Source of the DNA: Amphimedon queenslandica
Lineage: Eukaryota; Porifera; Demospongiae; Haplosclerida; Niphatidae
Assembly: GCF_000090795.2 (NCBI RefSeq)
Contig: NW_003546498.1
Location: 103,355 to 141,166 of the forward strand
Direction of reading: 5' to 3'
DNA: 37,812 bases
Each line of letters starts with the position of its first letter. The first letter of the stretch is position 1. Under the pieces are notes generated by a model. The model saw nothing but the letters and a program-made list of their open reading frames with translations, ran no database searches and was not told the DNA's origin. The translations under genes were made by a program, and so were the position numbers. Shown here piece after piece: positions 1 through 9,959 of this stretch.

Positions 1-1690
1 CAGTTTTCTTCTATGCTGTAAATGGAAAAGGATTAAAAATATGAGAACACGACAGTTTCACTTCATAAATAATTCTACTTCAGGTATCCAGATTTCCTGA
101 AATTTTGGTCCCCCCGGCAATGTATGTGGGCAGGACCAGGAATGACACCACATGATGCAAAAAAGATGGCGTCTGAAATAGTCTCTAATTTCAGTTTTAG
201 TATTAGTGTTGCTACTAATGTACATGTAGTGCAGGCTTCATAGGGAAACTATTTTTCAGCAAAAAAGTAGTCCATAGTACCAGGCTACTGTAAGCTGTAA
301 TTTAGCATGGTCACTATTATTTAAGAATGATTCATAGATCTACATTGCTGTTATACTGGACATGGTTTACTTTTTACGACCTGGGGATGTAGCCCCCAGG
401 TCGTCCTATAATTGATTTCACCCACGTGCGATATATACATATATTTGTATGTCAACACTTACATTTCTTGTATACATGTTGTATTGGAGAAATAACAAGC
501 CTTAGCAACCACCCACCCACGCTACGTAAGTGGTTGTGGTTACGGCAAACAAAATGACGGCTTGCACATGGGACAAAGTTACGAGCTTTCTAACAGCAAA
601 AGAACATAGAGATAGTATCTAAAAGTCTTCTCTGGAAGAATTAAAAGGAAAAAAAACCTTCATAAGTCTTAATAAAAACCCTGCTGTACATGCATATTGG
701 TGAAAACATTTATAGGAATATTTTTACACTGTTATGCTTATTTTTATATAGGTATTTATTTGCAATGAAGCGGTTCACTACAAATGATATGCAAGTAAAG
801 TCATGCAGAGGCTTTGTTTTATTCAAGATGACAGTTCTTATTACCCAGTATTAACCATTCCAAACTTTTTTGAATTAGTGTAAAGTTGCTGTTCAAAATT
901 ATGGATACTACTTCATAAATAGTTTAAGCTTATTGCTGCTAGACGTGTCGTGAGGTATGCATGAGGATATCAAAGTTACTTCGGCTCTATCATCATCTTT
1001 TATCATGTGAAGTTTTTATGGACCTTTAATGGGTGACAGTTAACTTCATGACAGTAGATACCATCCTAATAATTTTGCTATTATAGAAGGAAACTATTTA
1101 AACATTTCAGTAAAAATGTTGGTTGAAATTGCATTACCACATATTCTATAGTGCAATACCTTACTGACAAAGCTATCAATGAAGTTATGTCTACTGCTTG
1201 CATGTGCAGTAGCTTTCATCTTATCTGCAAAAGTTTTGCAAGTGAAACTATTGCATGTGACTACAAACTTAATTACATATATAATTTGTGAATTTGACAT
1301 AGTGGCTGTACAAAATAAGCTTGATACACAATAAAATGATTATAATCACCTCATGCAGTGATAAATCAAATTAAAAACAATGATAGATAGTTTTGTTGTC
1401 ATCATAGTGATAAATGAATTATAGTATTAGTGGTGTGGGTATGTCTTATTTAAGAGTAAATAAATGAGACACAAAAGTGTTTTATTATTGTAAAATATCA
1501 CAGACCATATGAACAATGTCATTGATGCAGCTAGGGCCAATAATATTTGGTGGCACTCCAGGTGTAATTCAGTATATTATGAGTGTTGGACTGCTTAGGC
1601 AGGCATAAACTCGTGGAGAAATTAAGTTTTTGTGGATTAATACAATTCACCAATCAGTTGTAAGTGAACTTTAAAACACAAAATGGTATA
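1..1690. other. Non-coding stretch, no gene recognised
   Basis: AT-rich sequence with frequent stops in all frames. I see no domain motif, no RNA gene and no credible exon. A short open stretch begins at an ATG near 551 but stops after about 22 codons and matches nothing I know. The only clear structure is the hairpin at 376-404. Confidence 0.6.
376..404. repeat. Perfect 11-bp stem hairpin
   Basis: ACGACCTGGGG (376-386) is exactly repeated inverted as CCCCAGGTCGT (394-404), with a 7-nt loop. It could be the terminal hairpin of a small mobile element, but no element boundary is visible and the sequence after it (CCTATAA) does not fit a Helitron CTRR end. Confidence 0.7.
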
Positions 1691-1819
1691 GACTAATTAT
1701 TGCCCTTGCCCACGCCGTAGGCGTTTAGGCGAGGGTACTGCAATCATCCTGTCAGTGTGTGTGTGTGTTCGCAAGATGGCGACTTCTTCTCTGTTATAAA
1801 ATCCTTGCTGCTCTTTGCG

Positions 1820-2440
1820 CAGGTCCTGAGGAGTCCTACTGTCAACCTAAATGCTTACTAAAAGTTGTTTTTCGTCAGTTTTCTTCTTTATTCGTCTTCT
1901 CAGAGGCAGCATGAGCCAGCATTATTGATAAATGTTGTCTAATTTATAAGCAGCTCTCTCGTGATGAAGGTAATGATGCAATAGAACACATGAAACAAAG
2001 GTTGTACATAACAAATAGAGCCTAACTATTGTGTCACAAACTGTGCAAATGAGTTTAGGAAACTTAAGTGTTCATCATCAACATTAAATTATTATGTAGG
2101 TTGTGCTTATTTTGAGCCATACCTTCCACTGCGTCCTTAAGGATTCTCTCAATTTCTCTGCAGAATAACCTTGAAGATAACTGCCCAGCATTGTTTTAGT
2201 TATAGCATTATTGTTTATTTACTATGTAGGCATCTTCTGCCCTGTCATCTAACTTTCTCTCCTCTTTGTTTCTGTCCTGAAAAGTCCCATTGTGAACACT
2301 GACAAACTCTAGGTAAATTTGTTTCTTGGTTTACATCTTTATTCGTCTTATACTAATTAGCAAAATCCAACAATGTTTTTAATGCTAAATGTAGTTTGAA
2401 CTACAGGCAACTCTCTTATAATAACGGAAGTGATGCATAG
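1820..2440 (+). repeat. Diverged tandem duplication in the Helitron leader
   Basis: Two blocks, about 1820-1985 and 2270-2440, share several collinear short matches: GTCCTGA with GTCC nearby, CTTTATTCGTCTT, and TGATGCA followed by TAGA. They sit upstream of the first protein segment. This may be an old leader duplication. Identity is low and I judged it by eye. Confidence 0.35.
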
Positions 2441-2865
2441 ACTAAATACATCAAGTTATAGATATTGTTTGAAATTTAATTTAAATGCTTTAAATTTTTA
2501 TAAATTCTTCATTTTGTACATGAATGACATGATTGAGAGCCATGGAACTTATGACATATGGATCTTAGGCAGTGCATATAGCTTCATCGAGCCACACCTT
2601 TCATATTTCCTTGTGTGATAATTTTTTTGTTAATTAAAAGGTTCTTTGTCTTCCTCGACGTCTTGCTCTAGTGAGTTAGTGCTAGTATGCTATATTCTAT
2701 AATGTTCTCTTACTCCCCTTAGTATAAGCTACATTTGTTACTCTTCTTAAACTGCAATACAGAGTTGCTATAGGCTGCTTTGTGGGTTCTTTCCATGTTA
2801 GTTGTACTACTAAAGCTTCTTATGTAGCTGGCAAAAGCGTATATTACTGTGTGCTTCGATATTGT

Positions 2866-3450
2866 ATGCATTCTTTGATTTTGTTTGTTACTTTAAATTT
2901 ATTATTATTGGGAGGAGACATAGAGGCTAACCCTGGGCCCCTTACAAAAAAATGTCCACTATGTTCACAATTGAATCACATTCGCAGCAAATTAAATTGT
3001 GACCACTGTGGTCATTGTTTTAAACATGATAAAAAAGGTAGCATTCCTATACAACTAACAATGAAATGTCCCCACTGCTTTGAAACATGTAGAATAAATA
3101 CATTGATTTGTAATAAATGTGGGCATAATTTCAAGGATAAGAAAGGTATAAAACCTTTAAATTGTCAAGAACGTATGACTATATTAAAAGAAAAAGAAAT
3201 TAAGGAAGCCAAAAAACAACAATGGAAGAAGCGAATGGCAGATATTAGGGCTGATGCATTAATTCATGAAAAAGCTTTAAGAAATGATAAAAACAAGATA
3301 AATATGGCTAATTGTAGAAGTAATGAATCAATTGATCAAACAACTCTTCGAAATAAAGAGAATATACTTCACATGTCTCATTCAAGAGCGAATGAGTCTG
3401 CTGATGCAACAATAGCAAGGAATGACAAAAATCGGCAAAAAAAGTGTTAA
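2866..3450 (+). CDS. 2A-like peptide plus double zinc-ribbon protein, Helitron N-terminal segment
   Basis: From the ATG at 2866 the product opens with a hydrophobic run of about 16 residues, then GDIEANPGP (2914-2940), which fits the 2A ribosome-skipping consensus D-x-E-x-N-P-G-P. In-frame sequence is open upstream to a GTG at 2782, but 2866 is the first ATG. After the proline come two zinc-ribbon-like modules, CPLC..CDHCGH and CPHC..CNKCGH, then a basic helical tail with repeats such as RANESADA. In 2A families the ribosome skips the bond before the final proline, so this would release a short signal-like leader from the zinc-ribbon polyprotein; N-terminal 2As that double as signal peptides are known in marine invertebrates. 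The frame continues past the stop at 3448 to about 3829, so this is the head of a broken Helitron polyprotein and probably not a complete small gene. Confidence 0.7.
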   Translation: MHSLILFVTLNLLLLGGDIEANPGPLTKKCPLCSQLNHIRSKLNCDHCGHCFKHDKKGSIPIQLTMKCPHCFETCRINTLICNKCGHNFKDKKGIKPLNCQERMTILKEKEIKEAKKQQWKKRMADIRADALIHEKALRNDKNKINMANCRSNESIDQTTLRNKENILHMSHSRANESADATIARNDKNRQKKC

Positions 3451-4447
3451 CAAAAAGGACATAAAACTTCAGAAGCTGCTGCACACAGAAAGCAGTTAAA
3501 CAAGCAGAATATGTGCATTGTTAGAAAAGATGAAACTCCAGAGCAATCACAAGTTAGAAAAGCACTCAATGCTGCTAGTCACAGGTCCAATAGAAGTAAA
3601 ACAATTTCTTTAGATGACACTATAGCATCTTTTTAAAAAAAATTAGATTTGGTCCAGACTGTGTGTACAGTATGCCATCGTATGATGTACTATCATAGTG
3701 TGTATCAAAATTATTTTGCGAAGACAAATATAGCAAAGTTGACCCTGAAATGCTACACAGAGTTTTTTCAGTCATGTATGTATGTACAAATGGTACTCAA
3801 TGGGTTTGCCATACTTGTGATTGAGCCTTGAAGGGAGGTAAACTCCTAATAATGGCCAAAATAAATAGATTATTGCTACCAGAAATACCACCCGAACTTA
3901 AAAATTGAAATGACATTGAAAATAGGCTTTTTAGCCTGAGCATACCCTTTATAAAAATGGTATCCTTACCTGCTGGTAAGCAAACGTCAATACACGGACC
4001 TACTGTCTATGTTCTTTGTAATGTTAATATTTGTGATGTGCTACCACGTTTACCTTCTCAAAGTGAAATGATAGCTTGAAACTTAAAAGAAAGTTATGCT
4101 ACAAAGGACATTACATGCATGGGTATGTATGTCCTGATGTAGTATTAAATGCTTTAAGTTGGCTTAAAATTCACAACCCACTTTACAAAGATATCGAAAT
4201 AAGCCAATATTTGGTAGCTGATGCAGCTGTAGATGACAATGTAATTTTCTCTAGTTTGTTGCAAGAACCTAGCATTGACAATAATATTATAGATAACACA
4301 CATTCACTTGAAATAAGTGATGACAATGAGGTTCCTATGGAATCCATTGAACTGAATAGCAGTGTACCTGCTGAAAATATTTCAGTAAGTGATACGCTTT
4401 CATCTGAAATTAACAAGTCAACCAAAATGAGGTTTCTATGGAAGTAG
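3451..4447 (+). pseudogene. Helitron DUF6570-like segment
   Basis: The same frame runs on after the stop at 3448 through a basic linker to a CTVCHRMMYY motif near 3664. It then shifts to a frame reading WVCHTCD and, past further stops, LLLPEIPPELKN. A third open piece (4076-4447) carries KLKRKLCYKGHYMHGYV and LNALSWLKIHNPLYKDI. These are the landmarks of the DUF6570 region that precedes the Rep domain in many animal Helitron polyproteins. Its function is unknown. The last part, from about 4230, is acidic and low in complexity and leads into the OTU domain by a frame change near 4435. Confidence 0.65.
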
Positions 4448-5045
4448 ACACTCCATATAGTAACCTTGCTAGCTTTGTCAGGCAGCATGGCTATGTTATT
4501 TTGAATGTGCCAGGAGATGGAAGTTGCCTTTTTCATGCCATTGCACATCAACTTTCGAGCAGTGCATGTGCTTCTGATTTAAGAGCAAGAGTTGCAGCTT
4601 ACTTGAGAGCCAATCCTACAACTCCTGATGGCAGTCATCTTTCTGACTATATTACTAGTGTCTCTGGTAATGCATTGTTATGGGACAACTACTTGTTAAA
4701 TTTAAGTGGTCAAACTTGGTGTGAACATATTAAAATTTTTGGGTTAAGTAAATTATGTTAAATATTGAAATAAAAATATTCACAATACTTGGCTCAAACA
4801 TTGTCACTGTTACCCCAAATAGTGGCAACACTATAGATACTGTACATATAGGTCAGATGAGTAAAACTCACTATGTCGGCCTTGATCCCATCTCTAGCAT
4901 TAATAGTTTAGCTAATGAGCCATCAAATGTATGTACTACATGTAACAGTGTAGGCTCTACTTGTACTGATAGTCTTGCACCTGTAGTTAGTTCAAATGCT
5001 AACAATGATGTTGATCCTGATGTACTTGATGATGCCACAATTTGA
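4438..5045 (+). pseudogene. OTU-family cysteine protease domain in Helitron
   Basis: VPGDGSCLFHAIAHQL (catalytic Cys codon at 4525-4527, with the preceding Asp) is the hallmark of OTU deubiquitinases. The segment continues with a helical region, then a frameshift near 4740-4755 moves the reading to 4755-5045, where SKTHYVGL supplies the expected catalytic His (codon 4869-4871). So the catalytic Cys and His are both present but in different frames. OTU domains embedded in Helitron polyproteins are known; the usual guess is cleavage of the polyprotein or of ubiquitin-like conjugates, but the role is unproven. An acidic or Ser/Asn-rich linker (4890-5045) leads into the Rep part. Confidence 0.75.
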
Positions 5046-5083
5046 GAAGATGAGCATTTAAGACAAATAACAGGTGGGCAGCA

Positions 5084-5778
5084 ATGGCAAGCGTATTATT
5101 GTCACAGGATCCTAAGGTAGAAGCCCAAATTTATTTTGTTGCTCCTGCTGAAGGACAACGCCCTCTTGATATTATGACAGATCCTTTTTTGGGGAAATGT
5201 CTAACCCCACGAAATTCCCATATGGTAGTGGAGGTTACAATACTAAAAGACCTCGTAAAATTGTCTTAAGAAAATACTACCAGCAACGTCTGTTGGATGT
5301 TGATGGAAGATTTTCTATGGATATAGAATATATACTTGCTTCTCAGTATATAGTAGAAAACAAGCAAATAAAGGGAGCTGCCAGAAATTACATTAGGCGG
5401 CAAAAGCCAAGTAGTAACCTCACAGCTCGTGAGGCACGGAATCGAGCAGTGATCAGTGAAAATGTACGTAATGATAAAGCATATGCATTTTTAAAGAGTG
5501 TCAGGGGATCTCCTGCATACAATAAGCGTACTTTTTATGACCTGCTTGCAATGGTACGTCAGTCAGGCACTCCAACTTGGTTTCTTACGCTAACAGCTGC
5601 TGACATGAAGTGGCTTGATTTAATTTCAGTTATAGCTAGGCAGCACGGCGTTACATATACTGATAAAGATATAAACAGACTGTCTTTTGATGATAAATTT
5701 AATTGGATCAGATGTAATCCTGTTACTGCTGCCTGTCACTTTCAATACAGGCTACATACTTTTTTAATGATTTTTTAA
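5084..5778 (+). pseudogene. Helitron helicase-like N-terminal domain
   Basis: 5084-5269 carries AEGQRPLDIMTDP, a motif seen at the start of Helitron transposase cores, then the frame shifts. 5197-5778 is a long open piece with NYIRRQKPSSNLTAREA and SGTPTWFLTLTAADMKW, the latter a diagnostic Helitron N-domain motif, followed by FNWIRCNPVTAACHFQYR just before the Rep region. In intact elements this region is part of the Rep/helicase protein that nicks and transfers DNA during rolling-circle transposition. 5197-5778 shares its reading frame with the Rep segment at 5875-6492, so it is one broken gene. Confidence 0.8.
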
Positions 5779-6492
5779 AAATCTTCATCACAACCTTTAG
5801 GAAAGATGTTGATTTTTCAATTAGAACTGAATTCCAATCTAGGGGGGTCTCCTCATGCTCGTACCCTCATTTAGGTGGAAGAAGCCCACACATTTGGAAT
5901 TGACAATAACAAGTTAGCTTGTGACTTTATAGATAAGTATGTAACTTGTTCGATACCACATGAAGAAGGAAAATTGAAAGAACTGGTTCTTTTATTACAG
6001 CAGCATAAGCACTCTTCGTATTGTCGTAGGAACAAGAACAGTCGGTTCAAATTTCCTCATCTTCCGAGTAAAAATACTTTAATTATGAGTCCAACAACTG
6101 AAGACACTTCTGATGATGCGTCTAAAATATTAACAAAAGTACATAAAATTTTAGTTGATGGAACAACTGATGTCAGTCTTACTGATTTGCTAAGATTGGC
6201 TGAAGTTGATCCAACAGATCACTGTAGGGCAATAACTTATTCCACTAGAGGTAACATAATTGTATTAAAAAGAGAACCATCTGAATGTAACATCAATAAT
6301 TACAATTCTGCCATCTTGAAGGCATGAGAAGGAAATATGGACATCCAGTATGTCCTAAATGCATATGCCTGTGTGATGTATGTTGCTTCATACATCATGA
6401 AGGCAGACAAGTCAATGAGTGAATTGCTTCGTTCTGTTTCTAGAGAAGTTAGGAACGAAGATTTGACTGTTCAGCTTCATAGAATAGGCTAA
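5779..6492 (+). pseudogene. Helitron Rep domain with damaged HUH and retained Y2 motif
   Basis: In the frame of the preceding domain, the expected HUH metal-binding site reads PHARTLI and then a TAG stop (5872-5874), followed by VEEAHTFG. The second His is Arg (CGT at 5860-5862). Downstream are the Helitron landmarks FIDKYVTC, HKHSSYCRR and FKFPHLPS. After a stop at 6325 the frame reopens to give YVASYIMKADKSM with tyrosines at 6379 and 6391 and lysine at 6400, matching the two-tyrosine nicking motif. The frame ends at 6490 and no helicase motif follows. The Rep is dead through loss of a metal ligand and three in-frame stops. Confidence 0.75.
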
Positions 6493-6779
6493 TATAGAAA
6501 CAATGGCAAAAAATTAAACTATTGAGTAGGGTATAATATTGAGTACGGTATCCACTATTGTAATATTTATTAACTAGGCGAATGTAAAACATTAAAGGGC
6601 GAGCAAAACGATTAACATTTTGATAAGTAATATACAATGTCTATATAGACAATGATGTAGTGGCTATTAAGTATTGAATGTTGATGTCAATGCACTAATG
6701 CAGAATTTGCATGGAAGGCTTCTAGCTTTGAGTGAAGAATCTCTGCAGTTATATAGATCTAGGATGAAAAATAGTTGGT
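6493..6779. other. AT-rich junction between two Helitron remnants
   Basis: No coding signal. The sequence repeats short motifs such as TATTGAGTA and GGTAT, and I found no convincing terminal repeat. It separates the truncated plus-strand Helitron from the minus-strand Helitron-like start. Confidence 0.4.
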
Positions 6780-7180
6780 GTCAGAAGCCAGAAGGAGGCT
6801 CTATTTGTTGTCTTTGGGTGCGAAAAGACCTCTCTCTAGCATTTCTATTGGATCTTCTCGCTCTTTTCTCCTCAGTCTCATTCCTTCTTCTCTTCTGATC
6901 ACGCTCATTACCAAGAAGTAGTCAACGAGCTTCACGAGCATCTTCTTGTGAATAACTCATGTTTTAAGCTTCAGCTTCTCTTGATTCTTAAGTACTCTTC
7001 AACTCCTCTCTTCCAGTTAAATTGCTTTACTCTTACTCATTGTCTTTGCATGCGGTACTGTAATTATCGAAAGATTATTTTCATAGATGCATAAAGAAAG
7101 GTGACGTACGTGTACAAACAAACAGACATACTCGACTCAACTATGTGGGGCTCGCATTTGCTCGCCCCAATTGCTTTTAA
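6780..7180 (-). mobile_element. 5' end of a second Helitron-like element, minus strand
   Basis: Read on the minus strand, a hairpin (TGGGGC...GCCCCA, about 7145-7170 in plus coordinates) is followed by a TGTCTGTTTGTTTG stretch, a leader, and at about 6960 an ATG opening MSYSQEDAREAR, a stop, then a basic helical peptide with KRRRNETEEKRARRSNRNA. That Arg/Asn/Glu-rich pattern resembles the tail of the zinc-ribbon segment at 3181-3450. The layout (hairpin, TG-rich leader, basic N-terminal coding) parallels the plus-strand Helitron start near 1701. It is truncated at about 6780. Confidence 0.4.
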
Positions 7181-7231
7181 TGATCATGATGTAATAATTT
7201 GTAATGCCACGTGAAAGTAAAGGAAAGAAAC

Positions 7232-9192
7232 ATGGCTGCCATTTCTGGAGAAGCCTCTGGAGAAGCAGAGGAGACGGACGTAAATGACAATCCTACTTTA
7301 CCTCTATCTATTGGTAGTACAATTACAACTTCTAGTGATGAAGTACTAAGTGCTACACTTCTGCCGAAGCCAGGTACAAAAAGTGCCATTTGGCAATACT
7401 TCGGCCTGAAAGCTAACGAAAATGGAGAAGTTTTGGAAGATAGTAAAGCATTTTGTAGGCTATGTAGCAGAGCAGTTATGGCCAGAAGCGGTAATACTTC
7501 TAATCTCATGGCACATGTACGCAACAATCACAAGCCACTATGGACCAGTGCCAGTGAGCCGATCCTCAAGCACAGGATCAACCTACCAGTAGTTCTTCAT
7601 TTCTCCGTAGTCAGCCATATAGTCATTATGATAAAAGATGGAAAGAATTAACAGATTCTGTAACATGTTTTTTAGTCAAGGATGAACTACCAATGTATTC
7701 AGTACAAAATAGATGTTGAAGATATTTGATAATAGGTATGAAATTCCTGACCAGAGCTACTTTTCACGTACAGCAGTACCAGAGCTTTATGCTATCACTA
7801 GAAGAAGAGTGGCAGAGCAAGTGGCAGCTGTAAGATATTTCGCTAGTACCACTGACTTATGGTTAAGCATTGATCTTACGCCATTCATTAGCTATACTAT
7901 TATGTTTGTGACAGACAATTTGGAACTAGAATGTCTGTCACATTGTAATAGCTACCTTCCCCAAGATCACACTGGTGAGATCATTTCTGATATGTTAGAA
8001 GCAAGTTTAGAAGAATGGAGCTTCAAATCATCACAACAAGTTTGTATTACCACTGATAATGCTGCGAACATTAAACTTGCTGCAGAGAATTTGGGATGGA
8101 CTCAATTGTCTTGCTTTGGACACAACCTTCACCTTGCCATTACCAAAGCTATAGCTAAAGATAACAGGTCTTCTAGGGCTCTAGGGATAGCTCAAAAAAT
8201 TGTAAGTGCTTTTTCTGTACGCTGGAAACGATGACGAGACTTGACTAAATGTCAACTTGATTTTAAGCTTCCATAGCATTCACTGGTCTTGGTAAGTAAC
8301 TAAATGAAATTACTAATCATTACAGGCTAAATTAACTTACCTTCCATTGTCTTTACAGGACTGTTCCACAAGATGGGGGTCTACGCAGAAAATGATAGAG
8401 AGAATATTGGAACAGTAGAAAGCCATTCAAGTTGCTCTTGGTTCAGATTGAAAGGTTTCAAACCTTGTGCTTAGCTGGCAGGATTTAGATGTGCTGACTG
8501 CAATCACTGCAGCACTGTCTCCATTAGATGAGTTTACTGATGTGATATCTGATGAAACTTATGTAACTGGCTCAGCTATATTACCTGTCATCGATCTCCT
8601 CACAAATTCTGTTTGAAATGAGAATGCACACGACAAACCTCTCACAAATGAGCTACGTCAAGCCATACTTTTGAATCTACTGACATGGAATAATGACCCA
8701 AATGTAGTTGATCTTTTAGAAATCTGTTCATTCTTAGTCCCTCATTTCAAGAAAAAGTACATAAAAAATGAAGAAAAAGTGAAAGAGACAGTTTATAGAG
8801 GTGGGATCACAATGAATGACTCTACCTGTACATCCACTAGTAGTCAGTCAACTTCACACATTGTTCCTCCTGGTAAAAAAAGAGAACATTCGGAAGTTTA
8901 TTTAAGGTACACGAGGATGAAATGGACCTACCCACTATCTCACCAGAACTGAAAATAAAAGCTGAAGTTTTAAAGTAGAGTGATGAAATTAGACTAAATG
9001 TTGAAGATGATCGGTAGAGAGCAGTATCCTTTGTTGGTGACAGTTGCTATGAAATACTTGTGTGTACCAGCAACTAGTACAGTATCTGAAAGACTATTTA
9101 GTAGATCAGGCAGAATTGTTACTCCGTCAAGGTCTTCACTAAAACCTGACAAAGTTGAAATGTTGGTTTTTCTTTCAAAAAACTTGAAATAA
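7232..9192 (+). pseudogene. hAT transposase with BED finger, broken
   Basis: The start is the ATG at 7232, in the same relative place as in copy 2. Domains in order: BED zinc finger (C-x2-C then H-x4-H in FCRLCSRAVMARSGNTSN..AHVRNNH, about 7450-7530); a frameshift at about 7545; a core at 7713-8234 with TTDLWLSIDLTPFISY, VCITTDNAANI and LSCFGHNLHLAI, the acidic residues and Cys/His cluster of hAT RNase H folds; an intron (8292-8358); CSTRWGSTQKMIERI; and the C-terminal dimerisation domain at 8998-9192 with YLCVPATSTVSERLFS and LKPDKVEMLVFLSKN. In-frame stops lie after the intron (near 8417 and 8447). It is closest in layout to ZBED-type hAT transposases. Confidence 0.85.
8292..8358 (+). other. 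67-bp GT-AG intron in the hAT transposase
   Basis: The exon ends ...CTGGTCTTG, the intron begins GTAAGTAACT and ends TCTTTACAG, and the next exon begins GACTGTTCC. Removing it joins Leu-Val-Leu to Asp-Cys-Ser-Thr-Arg-Trp-Gly, the expected conserved hAT block, in frame. The intron itself contains in-frame stops. Confidence 0.7.
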
Positions 9193-9330
9193 TACTTCTT
9201 TTGTTATTAATTATTCTTTTGATGAAAATTTAAAAAAATTGTGGGTCGAGACACTATATTTAGTAATACCGGGGTATTTTTAAGTAACAATACTATAATA
9301 TTTATATTTTTAATACCGCAAAGCCTTACC

Positions 9331-9560
9331 ATCTGACAAATGTAACAGCCATTGTGGCCACTTGTGTGACTCTTCACAATATTTGCAAAATGTTTGGCGA
9401 CAATTGTCAAGAGGATTGGTTAGACAGCGATACCAGCGATACAATACCACCAACTCAAGCCAGTAGCCTTTAACTAAACTCTAGCACTACAGCAACACAA
9501 TCAAGAGCACAATCCATAAGACATGCACTAATGATTCACTTAAAAAAGCAGTAAATCATT
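9331..9560 (+). pseudogene. PIF/Harbinger transposase C-terminal remnant
   Basis: The frame reads VTAIVATCVTLHNICKMFGD, then DWLDSD and IRHALMIHL. A helix with a Cys-x-LHN motif followed by an acidic stretch and a final helix is the C-terminal end of the Harbinger/ALP1-like nuclease (DDE_Tnp_4). The catalytic core upstream is missing because the hAT element ends at 9328. It would pair with the minus-strand accessory remnant next to it, as in Harbinger elements where the two genes are often oppositely oriented. Confidence 0.5.
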
Positions 9561-9959
9561 CAACAATAATTATTCCTTACATTTATATTATTATCTGTAT
9601 AGCTAGAACAAAATAGTCTTATACCCAGGGATATACAAAAAACTATCATGTACTATTCTTTCTCTGTCAAAAAGTGATGTGTTAAAATGCACTACGTGTC
9701 ATAAAGGCATTATTTAGAAAAGTAATGGCTAGAGAGAGGTGACAAGAGAAAAAGCTGGAGAGAAGTGAGACTACCTGGTCTAGAACAGTTTACAGCTAGG
9801 CACTAAAATTATGGCTAGCTAGACAAGCAATAATGTTAGGAAAATGGACTGTTTATGGGGAAAGTAATTATTACAATTATAATAGTATTATTGTTGCTAT
9901 AATATAATACAGTGCTAACTATGATGGGTATTTTGGATTTGGCAGGTAATATATATGGC
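9561..9959. other. AT-rich sequence between convergent Harbinger remnants
   Basis: No coding signal; AT-rich with short direct repeats. This is where the intergenic region of a convergent Harbinger pair would be expected. Confidence 0.4.

Larger units (their letters stand above)
1701..6492 (+). mobile_element. 3'-truncated, frame-broken Helitron (Helentron-like)
   Basis: Protein segments in Helitron order lie on one strand: zinc ribbon, DUF6570-like, OTU, Helitron N domain, and Rep with a YxxxYxxK motif. The PIF1-type helicase that should follow is absent; after 6492 the frame closes and unrelated AT-rich sequence begins. The left boundary is inferred from an imperfect hairpin at 1702-1735 (CCCTTGCCCACGCC against GGCGTTTAGGCGAGGG) followed by a TG-rich stretch, resembling the minus-strand start at about 7180. 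Multiple stops and frameshifts make autonomous activity impossible. Confidence 0.75.
7195..9328 (+). mobile_element. hAT DNA transposon, copy 1 (decayed)
   Basis: It carries a hAT transposase (next entry). The right end, AATACCGCAAAGCCTTA at about 9312-9328, resembles the right end of hAT copy 2 (GCCCAGGCTTA) and carries GGTATT-type subterminal motifs. The left end is not recognisable; GCCACGTG about 20 bp before the ATG is shared with copy 2. No 8-bp target duplication could be found. Confidence 0.6.

Noticed and set aside
376-404. Hairpin as a Helitron 3' end
   Set aside because: No CTRR follows at the expected distance, and no matching element lies to the left.
4183-4551. 122-codon open stretch on the minus strand
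   Set aside because: It is antisense to the DUF6570-like tail and OTU start, which carry recognisable motifs on the plus strand.
7177-7527. 116-codon open stretch on the minus strand
   Set aside because: Antisense to the BED-finger region of hAT copy 1; no motif of its own.
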